Positions 1 to 7,709 of a DNA stretch of 64,000 bases are shown one piece after another. The notes beneath the pieces are model-generated. The model was not told where the DNA came from, searched no databases, and was given only the letters and a program-made list of their open reading frames with translations. The first letter of the stretch is position 1. Every line of letters starts with the position of its first letter. The translations under genes and the position numbers were made by a program. This stretch comes from an uncultured bacterium (lineage in GTDB: Bacteria > Bacteroidota > Rhodothermia > Rhodothermales > Rubricoccaceae). The stretch lies in NCBI GenBank assembly GCA_947493945.1, contig CANLSR010000002.1, positions 248,001 through 312,000 on the forward strand, given 5' to 3'.

Positions 1-449
1 GCGAACGCCCAGATCGACGTGACCCACAGCGGCGCCGACAGCGGGTACAAAAACGTGGGGTAGCGGTGGATCCAGACCTCGCGGTCTAGCTGCTGCCCGT
101 TGCGGTCCAGGCTGTAGGTCAGGACCGTGCCGGTCGCGCGCTGGATCTGCATCTCGGCCTCGGCCACGGTGCCGACCGGGCCGACGTCGAGCGCGCGCAG
201 GCGGTCCCCGGTCTCGATGCCCGACCGGGCGGCCGTGCTCCGGGGGACCACGTAGGCCGCCCGGACCTCGCCGCCGGCGTCCTCCCACCGGACGCCGTCG
301 TAGCCCAGCACCGGCGTCGCCAGGAGCGGGAGCCCCACGTCGCGGCGGTACTCCAGCCACCGCAGCCCGAGCGACCCGAGCGGCAACAGGGACAGCAGGG
401 CCAGCAGCGTGGCCAGCCCACCGGCCAGCCACCGGGTCGTCGTGGTCAT
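1..449 (-). CDS. Membrane protein with PDZ-like domain, partial
   Basis: This minus-strand gene starts at an ATG at 449-447 and runs off the left edge, so about 149 residues are visible. The first 30 residues contain a hydrophobic segment rich in Leu and Ala that looks like a signal anchor. Residues about 45-130 resemble a PDZ domain, with an alternating segment ending AARSGIETGDRLRAL, the usual PDZ ligand-loop and turn. A second hydrophobic stretch begins near residue 133 as the window ends. The output domain is out of view, so the function is unknown; sensor kinases, phosphatases and site-2-type proteases can all have this arrangement. It is divergent from the tatD gene 53 bases away. Confidence 0.6.
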   Translation of the reverse strand, partial: MTTTTRWLAGGLATLLALLSLLPLGSLGLRWLEYRRDVGLPLLATPVLGYDGVRWEDAGGEVRAAYVVPRSTAARSGIETGDRLRALDVGPVGTVAEAEMQIQRATGTVLTYSLDRNGQQLDREVWIHRYPTFLYPLSAPLWVTSIWAF

Positions 450-502
450 GTCGGAATCTAGGCCGGGGCTGGCGCGTGGCACCGGACTCCCCCGCACGTC
501 CC

Positions 503-1312
503 ATGTTCGTCGACACCCACGTCCACCTCTACCTCGACGCCTTCGACGCCGACCGCGACGCGGTCGTCGAGCGCGCCCGCCTCCAGGGCGTGGACACGCT
601 CCTCCTGCCCGCCGTCGACGTGGGCTCGGTTTCTCAGGCGCTGGCGTTGTGCGACCGCTACCCCGGCGTCTGGGCGATGGCCGGCCTCCACCCGACCTAC
701 CTCGCCGACGCCGCGCCCGACGCCCTCGACCGAGTCGCCGAGGCGCTGGCGGACCCGCGCGTCGTGGCGGTGGGGGAGACCGGGCTGGACTACTACTGGA
801 GCCGGGACCACGTCGCCGAGCAGCAGGCGTCGCTGGCCGCCCACGCCCGGCTGGCCGTGGCGCACGGGCTGCCGCTGGTGCTCCACAACCGAGACCAGAA
901 GGGGAGCGAGCGGACGTCCGAGGACATGGTGCGCATCCTCCGCGAGGTGCGCGAGACCGAGCCGGGAGGGGAGAGGCTGCGCGGCGTGTTCCACTGCTTC
1001 GGCGGCCCGGCCTGGCTGGCCGCCGAGGTCCTAGACCTGGGGTTTCACGTGGGGTTGGGCGGGACGCTCACGTTCAAGAACGCGGGCGTGCCCGAGGCCG
1101 TCGCCGACGTCCCGCTCGACCGGATCGTGCTGGAGACCGACGGGCCGTACCTCGCGCCCGTCCCGCACCGGGGCGAGCGCAACGAGCCGGCCTACGTCCC
1201 GCTCGTCGCCCGGCGGCTGGCGGAAGCGCGGGGCGTGAGCGTCGGCGAGGTCGCGTCGGCCACGACCGCCAGCGCGCGGCGGCTGTTCGGGCTGGACGCG
1301 GCGCCCGAGTGA
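503..1312 (+). CDS. tatD: TatD family metal-dependent hydrolase
   Basis: Predicted 269-residue metal-dependent DNase of the TatD family (amidohydrolase-like TIM barrel, cytosolic). The protein opens with FVDTHVHL, the metal-binding HxH motif, followed by GLHP, GETGLDYYW, VLHNRD and VFHCFGG blocks, and LETDGPYLAP near residue 215, which carries the catalytic Asp. These are the diagnostic TatD blocks in the usual order, and the length matches the family (about 260). An upstream in-frame ATG at 476 would add nine residues before the conserved core, so the ATG at 503 is preferred. It is a stand-alone gene, divergent from the PDZ protein. The family annotation is firm; the biological substrate is not known from sequence. 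Confidence 0.93.
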   Translation: MFVDTHVHLYLDAFDADRDAVVERARLQGVDTLLLPAVDVGSVSQALALCDRYPGVWAMAGLHPTYLADAAPDALDRVAEALADPRVVAVGETGLDYYWSRDHVAEQQASLAAHARLAVAHGLPLVLHNRDQKGSERTSEDMVRILREVRETEPGGERLRGVFHCFGGPAWLAAEVLDLGFHVGLGGTLTFKNAGVPEAVADVPLDRIVLETDGPYLAPVPHRGERNEPAYVPLVARRLAEARGVSVGEVASATTASARRLFGLDAAPE

Positions 1313-1390
1313 GTCGGCGTCCCTACGGCGGCTCGTTTGGTGAGGCGCCCGCAGCTCCTTACTCTTTGGAACCCAATGACCTCAAGCCCC

Positions 1391-1783
1391 ATGCGCACGC
1401 TCGTTCTCGCAGCCACTCTCACCTTGTTCGGGTTCGCATCGGGCGGAACGGCTCTCAGTGATGGTGTCGAACTCCGTATTTCTACGCCTAACCACGGTGT
1501 CGTCGTCGACACTCTGCCCGGGCAGGATGGGCCCGTCGTCTTGGCCGGCCCACGAGTCTCCATCGTGGTCCCAAAAGGAGTCGCTGTCCATGTCAACGAT
1601 CTCGACCAGCCTGGCGTGTCCGCGCGCATCGACCGGGAGAAAGGCTGGACGATCTGGGAGGGGAGCTACGAGGTCGAGTTGGTCGAGGGCGACGAAGTCA
1701 AGGGTCGGTTCCGCATCCAGGAAGCCACGATGGTCCTCGGCCACTTCGAGCAGGCCGAAGGCTGGACAACGGAGGGCGACTAG
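1391..1783 (+). CDS. Secreted protein of unknown function
   Basis: A 130-residue protein starting at ATG 1391. Residues 1-23 (MRTLVLAATLTLFGFASGGT) form a typical Sec signal peptide. The mature part is acidic, Val-rich and likely beta-stranded, with no Cys and no family I recognise. The start was chosen because the signal peptide begins there; earlier in-frame ATGs would add a polar leader. Codon use is less GC-extreme than in the neighbours (for example ttg and act are common). It stands alone, 78 bases after tatD, and is followed by a repeat-like intergenic segment. Function is unknown. Confidence 0.6.
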   Translation: MRTLVLAATLTLFGFASGGTALSDGVELRISTPNHGVVVDTLPGQDGPVVLAGPRVSIVVPKGVAVHVNDLDQPGVSARIDREKGWTIWEGSYEVELVEGDEVKGRFRIQEATMVLGHFEQAEGWTTEGD

Positions 1784-1809
1784 GTCTTGTGCGGAGACTC
1801 CCAGGGACT

Positions 1810-1905
1810 GTCGTCCTGAGCAAAGCGAAGGATCTGGACTCGGAGTCGGTCGGCTACCGGGACCGGATTCGCGGCCTGATGCATCGGCACTGAGATCCTT
1901 TTCGC
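1810..1905. repeat. REP-like inverted repeat (CCTGAGC...AAGGATCT)
   Basis: The intergenic space 1784-2035 has no gene. It holds GTCGTCCTGAGC at 1810, GCGAAGGATCT at 1825-1835 and an opposing AGATCCTTTTCGC at 1893-1905, making an imperfect inverted repeat with a loop of about 57 bases. Similar hairpins built on the words CCTGAGCGAAGCGAAGGATCT are scattered in many bacterial genomes as REP-type elements (from memory, not searched). A related element sits at 51852-52005. No transposase is nearby. Confidence 0.55.
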
Positions 1906-2015
1906 AGGGCCTAGCCGACGCCGCTCCAATCGCCGGCGTTCTTGTCTCACGCGGGCGACGGCGCGACCACGTGCCTCCAGCTGATTACCACCGGATCGTC
2001 GGAGACCACGGTGAC

Positions 2016-2027
2016 CCGTTATTGGAA
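2016..2027 (+). repeat. CCGTTATTG motif, forward copy 1
   Basis: CCGTTATTGGAA, intergenic, 9 bases beyond the 3' end of the convergent minus-strand gene at 2036. It is the leftmost exact copy of the 9-base core seen nine times in this window. The two bases after the core differ from the common CA. Confidence 0.6.
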
Positions 2028-2035
2028 TCAGGTGC

Positions 2036-2506
2036 TCACCCAACCTGGGCCACCAGGCCGGCCTCGCTCTCGCGCGCCGCGGCCCGGAGCGCCTCCACCA
2101 GCGCGTCGAACTCGGGCCAATCCGCCCGCTCGAACGACACGACGGTGTCGCCGATGCCGGCCGTCAGCTCGCCGTGCGCCAGCCGGGCCGACGAGACGCC
2201 CTCGAACGGCGCCGCCACCGGCTCGGCCGCCGCCTGCCACACCGACTGCGGGGCCGCCTGGGCGCCCACGACCTCGACCTGGGCCAGCAGCGTCGTCAGC
2301 CGGTACTGCGTGACCGACGCCGCGAGCCCGTAGGCGATCGCGGCGCCGGTCACGAACGGCCACAGGATGGGCTGGCCTTCGAGCGCCGCCGCCAGCCCCA
2401 CCGTCATCACGGCCAGGAGCGCCAGCGCGACCGGCCGGGCCTGCGCCTGGAGGGCGAGCCACGGCCGCGCCACCGCGCCGGGGTGGTGGACGCTGCGGAA
2501 GGTCAC
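2036..2506 (-). CDS. Small membrane protein of unknown function
   Basis: A 156-residue protein whose ATG overlaps the stop of the upstream aldehyde dehydrogenase gene by four bases (ATGA), so translation is probably coupled. Residues about 25-45 and 48-68 form two hydrophobic helices that look like a membrane hairpin; the C-terminal 85 residues are soluble, acidic and end without a recognisable motif. The layout resembles small photosystem-assembly or DUF-type proteins with a PH-like tail, but I cannot assign a family. The coupling suggests a link with proline/glutamate semialdehyde oxidation, which is inference only. Confidence 0.65.
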   Translation of the reverse strand: MTFRSVHHPGAVARPWLALQAQARPVALALLAVMTVGLAAALEGQPILWPFVTGAAIAYGLAASVTQYRLTTLLAQVEVVGAQAAPQSVWQAAAEPVAAPFEGVSSARLAHGELTAGIGDTVVSFERADWPEFDALVEALRAAARESEAGLVAQVG

Positions 2507-4197
2507 GCGCCGCTGGCGGGCGCCGCGGCCGAGCCGTTGGTGGCGCGCTCAGCGATCTCGACGTCCGACGTGTCCTTGTCCAGGAACGGGTACGTAAAGT
2601 GCGTGGCCGGCACGAACGTCTCCTTGATCGAGCGGAGGCTGGCCCAGCGGAGCAGGTTCAGCTTGCTCCCGGCCTTGTCGTTGGTCCCCGAGCCGCGCGC
2701 GCCGCCGAACGGCTGCTGGCCCACAACGGCGCCCGTCGGCTTGTCGTTGAGGTAGAAGTTGCCGGCCGCGTCCGCGAGCCGCTCGCTCGCTCGGGCCAGG
2801 ATCTGGCGGTCCTGGCTGAAGACGGCGCCGGTCAGGGCGTACGGGCTCGTCTGGTCCACCAGCGTCAGCAGGTCGTCGAAGGAGCGGTCGGAGACGTGGA
2901 CGGACGCGACGGGGCCGAAGATCTCCTGCTCCATCGTCTCGTACGCCGGGTCGTCGGCCACCAACACGGTCGGGTCGACGAAGAACCCGTCGTCGCTGCG
3001 GGAGCCTCCGCCAAACGCCACCTCGACGCCGTCGCTCTTTTGGGCGCGGTCGATGTAGCCGGTGATCTTGTCGAAGCTCTTCTGGTCGATCACCGCGTTG
3101 ACGAAGTTGGAGAAGTCCTCGACCGGGCCGACGGTGATGTCCGCCAGCTGGGCCTCCAGGGCCTCACGGACCGCCGGCCACAGCGGCTTTTGGACGTAGA
3201 CCCGGCTGGCCGCCGAGCACTTTTGGCCCTGGTACTCGAACGCGCCCCGCACGATCGCCGTGGCGACGGCGTCCGGGTTGGCGCTCTCGTGGGCCACGAT
3301 AAAGTCCTTGCCGCCCGTCTCGCCGACGATGCGGGGGTAGGCCTTGTAGGTGTCCAAGTTCGAGCCGATGGTGTGCCAGAGGTGGTTGAACGTCTGGGTG
3401 GAGCCGGTAAAGTGGAGGCCGGCCAGGTCGGGGCTCGCCAGGACCGGGTCGCCCACGTCGGCGCCGTCGCCGGGCAGGAACTGGATCACGCCGGGCGGCA
3501 TCCCGGCCTCCTCCAGCAGGTCCACGATCACCTGGGCCGAGTAGGTCTGGGTCGGCGCCGGCTTCCACAGGACCGTGTTCCCCAGCAGCGCCGGGGCCGT
3601 GGGCAGGTTGGCGGCGATGGAGGTGAAGTTGAACGGCGAGACGGCGAACACGAACCCCTCCAGCGGCCGGTACTCCGTCCGGTTCCAGACGCCGGGCGAG
3701 CTCGTCGGCTGCTCCTCGAGCATCTCGCGGTAGAACGCGACGTTGAACCGGAAAAAGTCGATCATCTCGCACGCCGCGTCGATCTCGGCCTGGTACGGGT
3801 TCTTCGACTGGCCCAGCATCGTCGCCGCGTTCATGCGGTCGCGGAACGGCCCCGCCAGCAGGTCGGCGGCCTTGAGGAAGACGGCGGCCCGGTCGGTCCA
3901 GTCCAGCCGGCTCCAGTCGTGGCGGGCGTCGAGGGCGCCGGCGATGGCGGCCTCGACGTCCTCGGTGCGCGCCTTGTGGAACGTGCCGAGCGTGTGGCCC
4001 AGGTCGTGCGGCGGGCGGATCGTCTCGGTCCGCCCCGTCTCGACGCGGCGGCCGTCGACGACGGGCAGGACCTCGACCGTCTCGCCGCGCTGGCGGGCGA
4101 CCTCGGCGCGGAGCCGCGCCCGCTCGGGGCTGCCGGGCGCGTAGTCCAGGACGGGCTCGTTGACGGGTGAGGGAGGGCTGGCGATCGCGTTGTGCAT
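2503..4197 (-). CDS. pruA: L-glutamate gamma-semialdehyde (1-pyrroline-5-carboxylate) dehydrogenase
   Basis: Predicted 564-residue NAD-dependent aldehyde dehydrogenase that oxidises glutamate semialdehyde to glutamate in proline degradation. The Rossmann blocks are clear: FVFAVSPFNF near residue 180, GNTVLWKPAPTQ, and FTGST near residue 255. The catalytic Glu lies in GETGGKDF (about 289) and the nucleophilic Cys in GQKCSAASRVYV (about 326). The length and the family-specific spacing fit the group of stand-alone P5C dehydrogenases (about 540 residues) rather than bifunctional PutA. ATG 4197 is preferred over the ATG nine codons earlier because a TATCTT hexamer lies 27 bases upstream. No PRODH gene is visible in the window. 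Confidence 0.92.
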   Translation of the reverse strand: MHNAIASPPSPVNEPVLDYAPGSPERARLRAEVARQRGETVEVLPVVDGRRVETGRTETIRPPHDLGHTLGTFHKARTEDVEAAIAGALDARHDWSRLDWTDRAAVFLKAADLLAGPFRDRMNAATMLGQSKNPYQAEIDAACEMIDFFRFNVAFYREMLEEQPTSSPGVWNRTEYRPLEGFVFAVSPFNFTSIAANLPTAPALLGNTVLWKPAPTQTYSAQVIVDLLEEAGMPPGVIQFLPGDGADVGDPVLASPDLAGLHFTGSTQTFNHLWHTIGSNLDTYKAYPRIVGETGGKDFIVAHESANPDAVATAIVRGAFEYQGQKCSAASRVYVQKPLWPAVREALEAQLADITVGPVEDFSNFVNAVIDQKSFDKITGYIDRAQKSDGVEVAFGGGSRSDDGFFVDPTVLVADDPAYETMEQEIFGPVASVHVSDRSFDDLLTLVDQTSPYALTGAVFSQDRQILARASERLADAAGNFYLNDKPTGAVVGQQPFGGARGSGTNDKAGSKLNLLRWASLRSIKETFVPATHFTYPFLDKDTSDVEIAERATNGSAAAPASGA

Positions 4198-4223
4198 GGG
4201 GTCGGGAGACGAGGGGGACGGCA

Positions 4224-4229
4224 AAGATA
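4224..4229 (-). promoter_or_regulatory. TATCTT -10-like element of pruA
   Basis: TATCTT on the minus strand, 27 bases before the pruA ATG. It matches the TAGCTT-like hexamer found before other genes here. No clear -35 was identified. Confidence 0.35.
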
Positions 4230-4375
4230 TTGGGCCGCGCCCAGTCGGAATGCGTCCCGGGCGCGGATGGGTGGGACGGTTGGGCGGTGCGCCCGATCCC
4301 GCCTCCCCGGATCTTCAGGAGCGCGACCGCCAGCGGCCGGCGGCCGTGCCGATCTTGCGGCCTTCCCCCCGCCCG

Positions 4376-5632
4376 ATGATCGGTCCGTTCGAACGCACGT
4401 TGGCGCTCCGCTACCTGCGGGGCGCCCAGGGCCGCGACCAGCGGCAGGGCTTCCTGCGCTTCGTGGTGCTGGCGGCCATCGGCGGCGTGGCCGTCGGGAC
4501 GGGGGCGCTGCTCTTGGCGCTCATGATCGTGCGCGGGTTTAGTCGGGAGATCGAGGCCAAGATCGTCGGCTTCGGCCAGCACGTCCAGGTGGAGAGCTGG
4601 CTCGGCGACCCGTTGGTCGAGACCGACTCGCTCCGGCGAGCCGTCGCCGCCGTCCCGGGCGTGGTGCGCGTGGCGCCGTCGGTGGTCGACTTCGCGCTGC
4701 TGAGCGCGCGCGGCGGCCGGGCCTCCGGCGTCGACGGCGTGTCGCTGTGGGGGACCGACCCGGCCGACCTCCCGTTCCTGGTCGACAACGTCGAGTCCGG
4801 GGCGTTCTCGTTCGCGCCGGACGCCCAGGGCCTCCCCGGCCTGGTGGTCGGGCGCGGGCTGGCGGAGCGGCTGGGGCTGGCGCTCGGCGACCGCGTGGCG
4901 GCGTACTCGACGCGGGGGCTGGGCTCGGGCCGGGTCCGCGCCCGGCCGCGCGTGAAGCAGTACTACTTGGCCGGCACGTTCGAGACCGGCCTGGGCGACT
5001 TCGACGACCGCTTTGCCTTCGTGTCCCTCCGCGACGCCCGGGCGCTGTTCGCCTACGGCCCCGACGAGGTCACGCGCATCGACCTGACGCTGGACGACCG
5101 CGACCGGGCCCGGGAGGTGGCCGACGCGATCGCGGACCGGATCGGCCCGCCGCTGCTCGCGCGGCCCATCGAGGACGTGCACCCGGGCCTGTTCGCCTGG
5201 GTCCGGCTCCAGCAGAGCATCGTGCCGCTGGTGATCTCGATCCTGGTGGTGGTCTCGGCCTTCAACATCGTCGGCGCGCTCTTGATGGTGGTGCTGGAGA
5301 AGGCGCGCGAGATCGGGACGGTGCTGGCGATGGGCGCCAGCCGGGCAGCCGTCCGGCGCCTGTTCGTGGTGTTCGGGTTCCTGGTGGGCGTGATCGGCTC
5401 GGCGCTGGGCGCGGCGACGGCGCTCGCGTTCGGGTGGGCCCAGGGCCGCTTCGAGTTTGTCAGGCTGCCGGCGGACGCCTACTACCTCGACCACGCGCCG
5501 ATCGAGGTCTCCGGCGTCGACGTGATGATTACCGTTATTGCATCCATCGTCCTCTGCACCCTCGCCGCCTACCTCCCCGCCCGAGCCGCCTCGTCCATCG
5601 AGCCCATCCGCACCATCCGCTTTGGCGGGTAG
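4376..5632 (+). CDS. FtsX-like ABC transporter permease (LolC/LolE type)
   Basis: Predicted 418-residue inner-membrane permease of the MacB/FtsX superfamily. The N-terminal TM helix (about residues 20-45, containing GGVAVGTGALLLALMIVRGF) is followed by a large periplasmic domain to about residue 275 and three C-terminal helices. The segment EIGTVLAMGASRAAVRRLF is the conserved coupling motif after TM2. It closely resembles LolC/LolE, which release lipoproteins from the inner membrane together with an ATPase. No LolD ATPase is adjacent, so the partner must be elsewhere. The ATG at 4376 begins the family-typical motif FERTLALRYLRG; longer versions add a low-complexity leader. It is divergent from pruA. 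Confidence 0.88.
   Translation: MIGPFERTLALRYLRGAQGRDQRQGFLRFVVLAAIGGVAVGTGALLLALMIVRGFSREIEAKIVGFGQHVQVESWLGDPLVETDSLRRAVAAVPGVVRVAPSVVDFALLSARGGRASGVDGVSLWGTDPADLPFLVDNVESGAFSFAPDAQGLPGLVVGRGLAERLGLALGDRVAAYSTRGLGSGRVRARPRVKQYYLAGTFETGLGDFDDRFAFVSLRDARALFAYGPDEVTRIDLTLDDRDRAREVADAIADRIGPPLLARPIEDVHPGLFAWVRLQQSIVPLVISILVVVSAFNIVGALLMVVLEKAREIGTVLAMGASRAAVRRLFVVFGFLVGVIGSALGAATALAFGWAQGRFEFVRLPADAYYLDHAPIEVSGVDVMITVIASIVLCTLAAYLPARAASSIEPIRTIRFGG
5532..5543 (+). repeat. CCGTTATTG motif, forward copy 2
   Basis: CCGTTATTGCAT inside the permease gene, in the sense orientation, encoding part of the last TM helix (ValIleAla read as gtt att gca). These codons are unusual in a gene that otherwise ends in G or C at third positions. 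Confidence 0.65.
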
Positions 5633-5660
5633 GGGAGAGAGAACAGCGTGTCGCTCCCGA

Positions 5661-5680
5661 CTGGCGGTGCGCGCCGCCAG
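5661..5680. repeat. GCTGGCGG-type hairpin after the permease gene
   Basis: CTGGCGG at 5661-5667 pairs with CCGCCAG at 5674-5680 across a 6-base loop, 28 bases after the permease stop codon. It has no T-tract. It belongs to a family of similar hairpins at gene ends in this window and may act as a terminator or mRNA 3'-end stabiliser. Confidence 0.5.
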
Positions 5681-5810
5681 CGGCGCAGGCCAACCGGAAC
5701 GTCAGTTGGCCTCACATCCGCGTCTGTCTAGTTCGCACGAGCGCAGCAGGCTCTCCGAACCCCGCCGGCTAGGCTGCGTAGCTCCGACCTCCTCATCTCC
5801 AACCCCAAAC

Positions 5811-6281
5811 ATGGCCCTCTCCTCCGGCGACGACGCCCCCGACTTCACGCTCTACGACAGCGAGACCGAGCCGTTCACGTTGTCCGACCAGTCCGGCCCG
5901 ACCGTGCTGCTGTTCTTCCCCGGCGCCTTTACGAGCGTCTGCACCACCGAGCTCAACACGGTCGGCAACGACTACGACCGATACAAAGATCTGGGTGCCC
6001 AGGTGGTCGGCATCTCGACCGACTCGCCGTTCGCCCTGGCCGAGTTTAAGAAGGTCCACGACTTCCCGTTCCGCCTGCTCTCCGACCACGACGGCTCGGT
6101 GGCCCAGGCCTACGGCGCCAAGTACGACCACGACTTTACGCCGATGGGGCTCGACCGCGTCGCCAAGCGCGCCGCCTTCGTCATCGACGCCGACCAGACC
6201 GTGACCTACGCCGAGGTGCTGGACAACGCCGGCGAGCAGCCCAACTTCGACGCCGTCCTGAGCGCCCTCGACGGTGACTGA
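5811..6281 (+). CDS. Peroxiredoxin (AhpC/TSA family)
   Basis: Predicted 156-residue thiol peroxidase that reduces hydrogen and organic peroxides. The thioredoxin fold is evident: APDFTLYD at residues 9-16, then TVLLFFPGAFTSVCTTELN, in which the peroxidatic Cys (about residue 50) sits in the PxxxTxxC signature. There is no second Cys in the usual resolving positions (the protein appears to have one Cys), so it is probably a 1-Cys or AhpE-like enzyme needing an external reductant. The ATG follows an A-rich stretch (AACCCCAAAC). Its last 8 bases overlap the start of moaE. Confidence 0.9.
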   Translation: MALSSGDDAPDFTLYDSETEPFTLSDQSGPTVLLFFPGAFTSVCTTELNTVGNDYDRYKDLGAQVVGISTDSPFALAEFKKVHDFPFRLLSDHDGSVAQAYGAKYDHDFTPMGLDRVAKRAAFVIDADQTVTYAEVLDNAGEQPNFDAVLSALDGD

Positions 6282-6684
6282 GGCCACGCCGACGCCGGGC
6301 GCCGTCTGGACCGAGCTCAGCCGCCAGCCGCTGGCGGTGGCCGAGGCGCACGCCTTTTTGACCGACGAGCGCGCAGGTGGCACCTGCGTGTTCGTCGGCA
6401 CCAGCCGGCGCTGGACCGACGGCGTCGAGACCGCGGCGCTGGAGTACGAGGCCTACGAGCCGATGGCCCAGGCCAGCCTGGCGTCGCTTGCCGGCCAGGC
6501 GCTGGAGCGCTGGGGCGCCGTCCGCGTGGTGGTGCTCCACCGCCTGGGCGTCGTGCCGCTGGCGGAGGCGAGCGTGGTGGTCGGCGTGGCGTGCGCCCAC
6601 CGGAAGGAAGCCTTCGAGGCCGCCCGCTGGCTTATCGACACCTTGAAAGACTCGACCCCGATCTGGAAACGAGACCTCGACTAG
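6274..6684 (+). CDS. moaE: Molybdopterin synthase catalytic subunit
   Basis: Predicted 136-residue MoaE, the large subunit that transfers sulfur from thiocarboxylated MoaD to precursor Z to form molybdopterin. Family blocks are present: GTCVFVGTSRRW near residue 36, LEYEAYEPMAQ, and the C-terminal AHRKEAFEAARWLIDTLK with PIWKRD, which holds the conserved lysines. It uses a GTG start inside the peroxiredoxin 3' end. MoaD is not seen in this window, though a MoeB-rhodanese protein that could activate it lies at 15.6 kb. The pta gene follows after one base, so the three genes look co-transcribed. Confidence 0.92.
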   Translation: MTEATPTPGAVWTELSRQPLAVAEAHAFLTDERAGGTCVFVGTSRRWTDGVETAALEYEAYEPMAQASLASLAGQALERWGAVRVVVLHRLGVVPLAEASVVVGVACAHRKEAFEAARWLIDTLKDSTPIWKRDLD

Positions 6685-6685
6685 C

Positions 6686-7684
6686 ATGACCCCCCGCTTC
6701 GACTTTAAGGACCTCCACGCGCGCGCCCGCGACCTGCGCGCCCGCATCGCGCTGCCCGAGGGCGAGGACCCCCGCACGGTCCGCGCCGCGGCCTGGCTGG
6801 CCGACAACGAGGTCGTCCGCCCCGTCCTGATCGGCCGCGAGGAGGCCGTCCGCGACGCGGCCCGCCAGTCGGGCGTGACGCTGCCGCACACGGTCTCGGT
6901 CGTGGACCCGGCCCGCTCCAGCAAGCGGCAGGACTACGCCCAGGCGCTGTTCCAGAAGCGCAAGCACAAGGGGTTGACCTACGAGCAGGCCGGCGAGCAG
7001 GTCGCGGACGTGCTCTACTGGGGCGACCTGATGGTGGACGCCGGCGACGCCGACGGCTGCGTGGCCGGCGCGGCCCACCCGTCGCCCGACGTGGTCCGCG
7101 CCGCGATCCAGGTGCTGGGCGTCGCGCCGGACTCCGAGCTCGTCTCGTCCTTTTTCCTGATGGTGCTCCCCGACGGGCGGCCGCTGACCTACGCCGACTG
7201 CGGCGTCAACCCGGCGCCGTCGCCCGACCAACTGGCGTCGATCGGCATCGACGCGGCCCGGAACCACCGCTTCCTGACCGGGCAGGAGCCCCGGGTGGCG
7301 TTCCTGTCGTTCTCGACCCAGGGCTCGGCCGATCACCCCGCCGTCGACGCGGTCCGCCAGGCGGTCGAGGCCGCCCGCCGAAAGCGCCCCGAGCTGGCGG
7401 TCGACGGCGAGCTCCAGTTCGACGCCGCCTTCGACCCGGGCGTGGCCGAGCGGAAGGCGCCCGGCAGCGCCGTCGCGGGACGGGCCAACGTGTTCGTGTT
7501 CCCCGACCTCAACGCGGGCAACATCGGCTACAAGATCACCCAGCGCGTCGGCGGGGCGGAGGCGTTCGGCCCCGTCTTGCAGGGCCTGCGCCTGCCCGCC
7601 AACGACCTGTCGCGAGGCGCGGACTGGGAGGACATCGCGAACGTGGCCACGATCACGGCCATCCAGGCCGGGGCGGTCTCCTAG
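6686..7684 (+). CDS. pta: Phosphate acetyltransferase
   Basis: Predicted 332-residue phosphotransacetylase that interconverts acetyl-CoA and acetyl phosphate. It has the short, stand-alone PTA_PTB domain: RIALPEGEDPRTVRAA near residue 19, DGCVAGAAHPSPDVVRAA near 130, VAFLSFSTQGSADHP near 210 and a C-terminal VFPDLNAGNIGYKITQR block with the conserved NAGNIxYK motif. The length agrees with the short bacterial class (about 330). No acetate kinase is adjacent. It starts one base after moaE and its stop is 24 bases before the nitrilase-type gene. Confidence 0.92.
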   Translation: MTPRFDFKDLHARARDLRARIALPEGEDPRTVRAAAWLADNEVVRPVLIGREEAVRDAARQSGVTLPHTVSVVDPARSSKRQDYAQALFQKRKHKGLTYEQAGEQVADVLYWGDLMVDAGDADGCVAGAAHPSPDVVRAAIQVLGVAPDSELVSSFFLMVLPDGRPLTYADCGVNPAPSPDQLASIGIDAARNHRFLTGQEPRVAFLSFSTQGSADHPAVDAVRQAVEAARRKRPELAVDGELQFDAAFDPGVAERKAPGSAVAGRANVFVFPDLNAGNIGYKITQRVGGAEAFGPVLQGLRLPANDLSRGADWEDIANVATITAIQAGAVS

Positions 7685-7697
7685 ATCCGTCTTTATT

Positions 7698-7709
7698 CCG
7701 TTATTGCAT
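7698..7709 (+). repeat. CCGTTATTG motif, forward copy 3
   Basis: CCGTTATTGCAT in the 24-base gap after pta. Its last base is the first base of the TTG taken as the start codon of the next gene, so it overlaps the translation start region. Confidence 0.65.

Noticed and set aside
409..1461. Long Arg/Pro-rich ORF overlapping tatD
   Set aside because: Shadow frame of a GC-rich coding region; the tatD frame carries the conserved motifs.
6274..6684. Complete molybdenum cofactor operon around moaE
   Set aside because: Only moaE is present; moaA, moaC and moaD were not seen.
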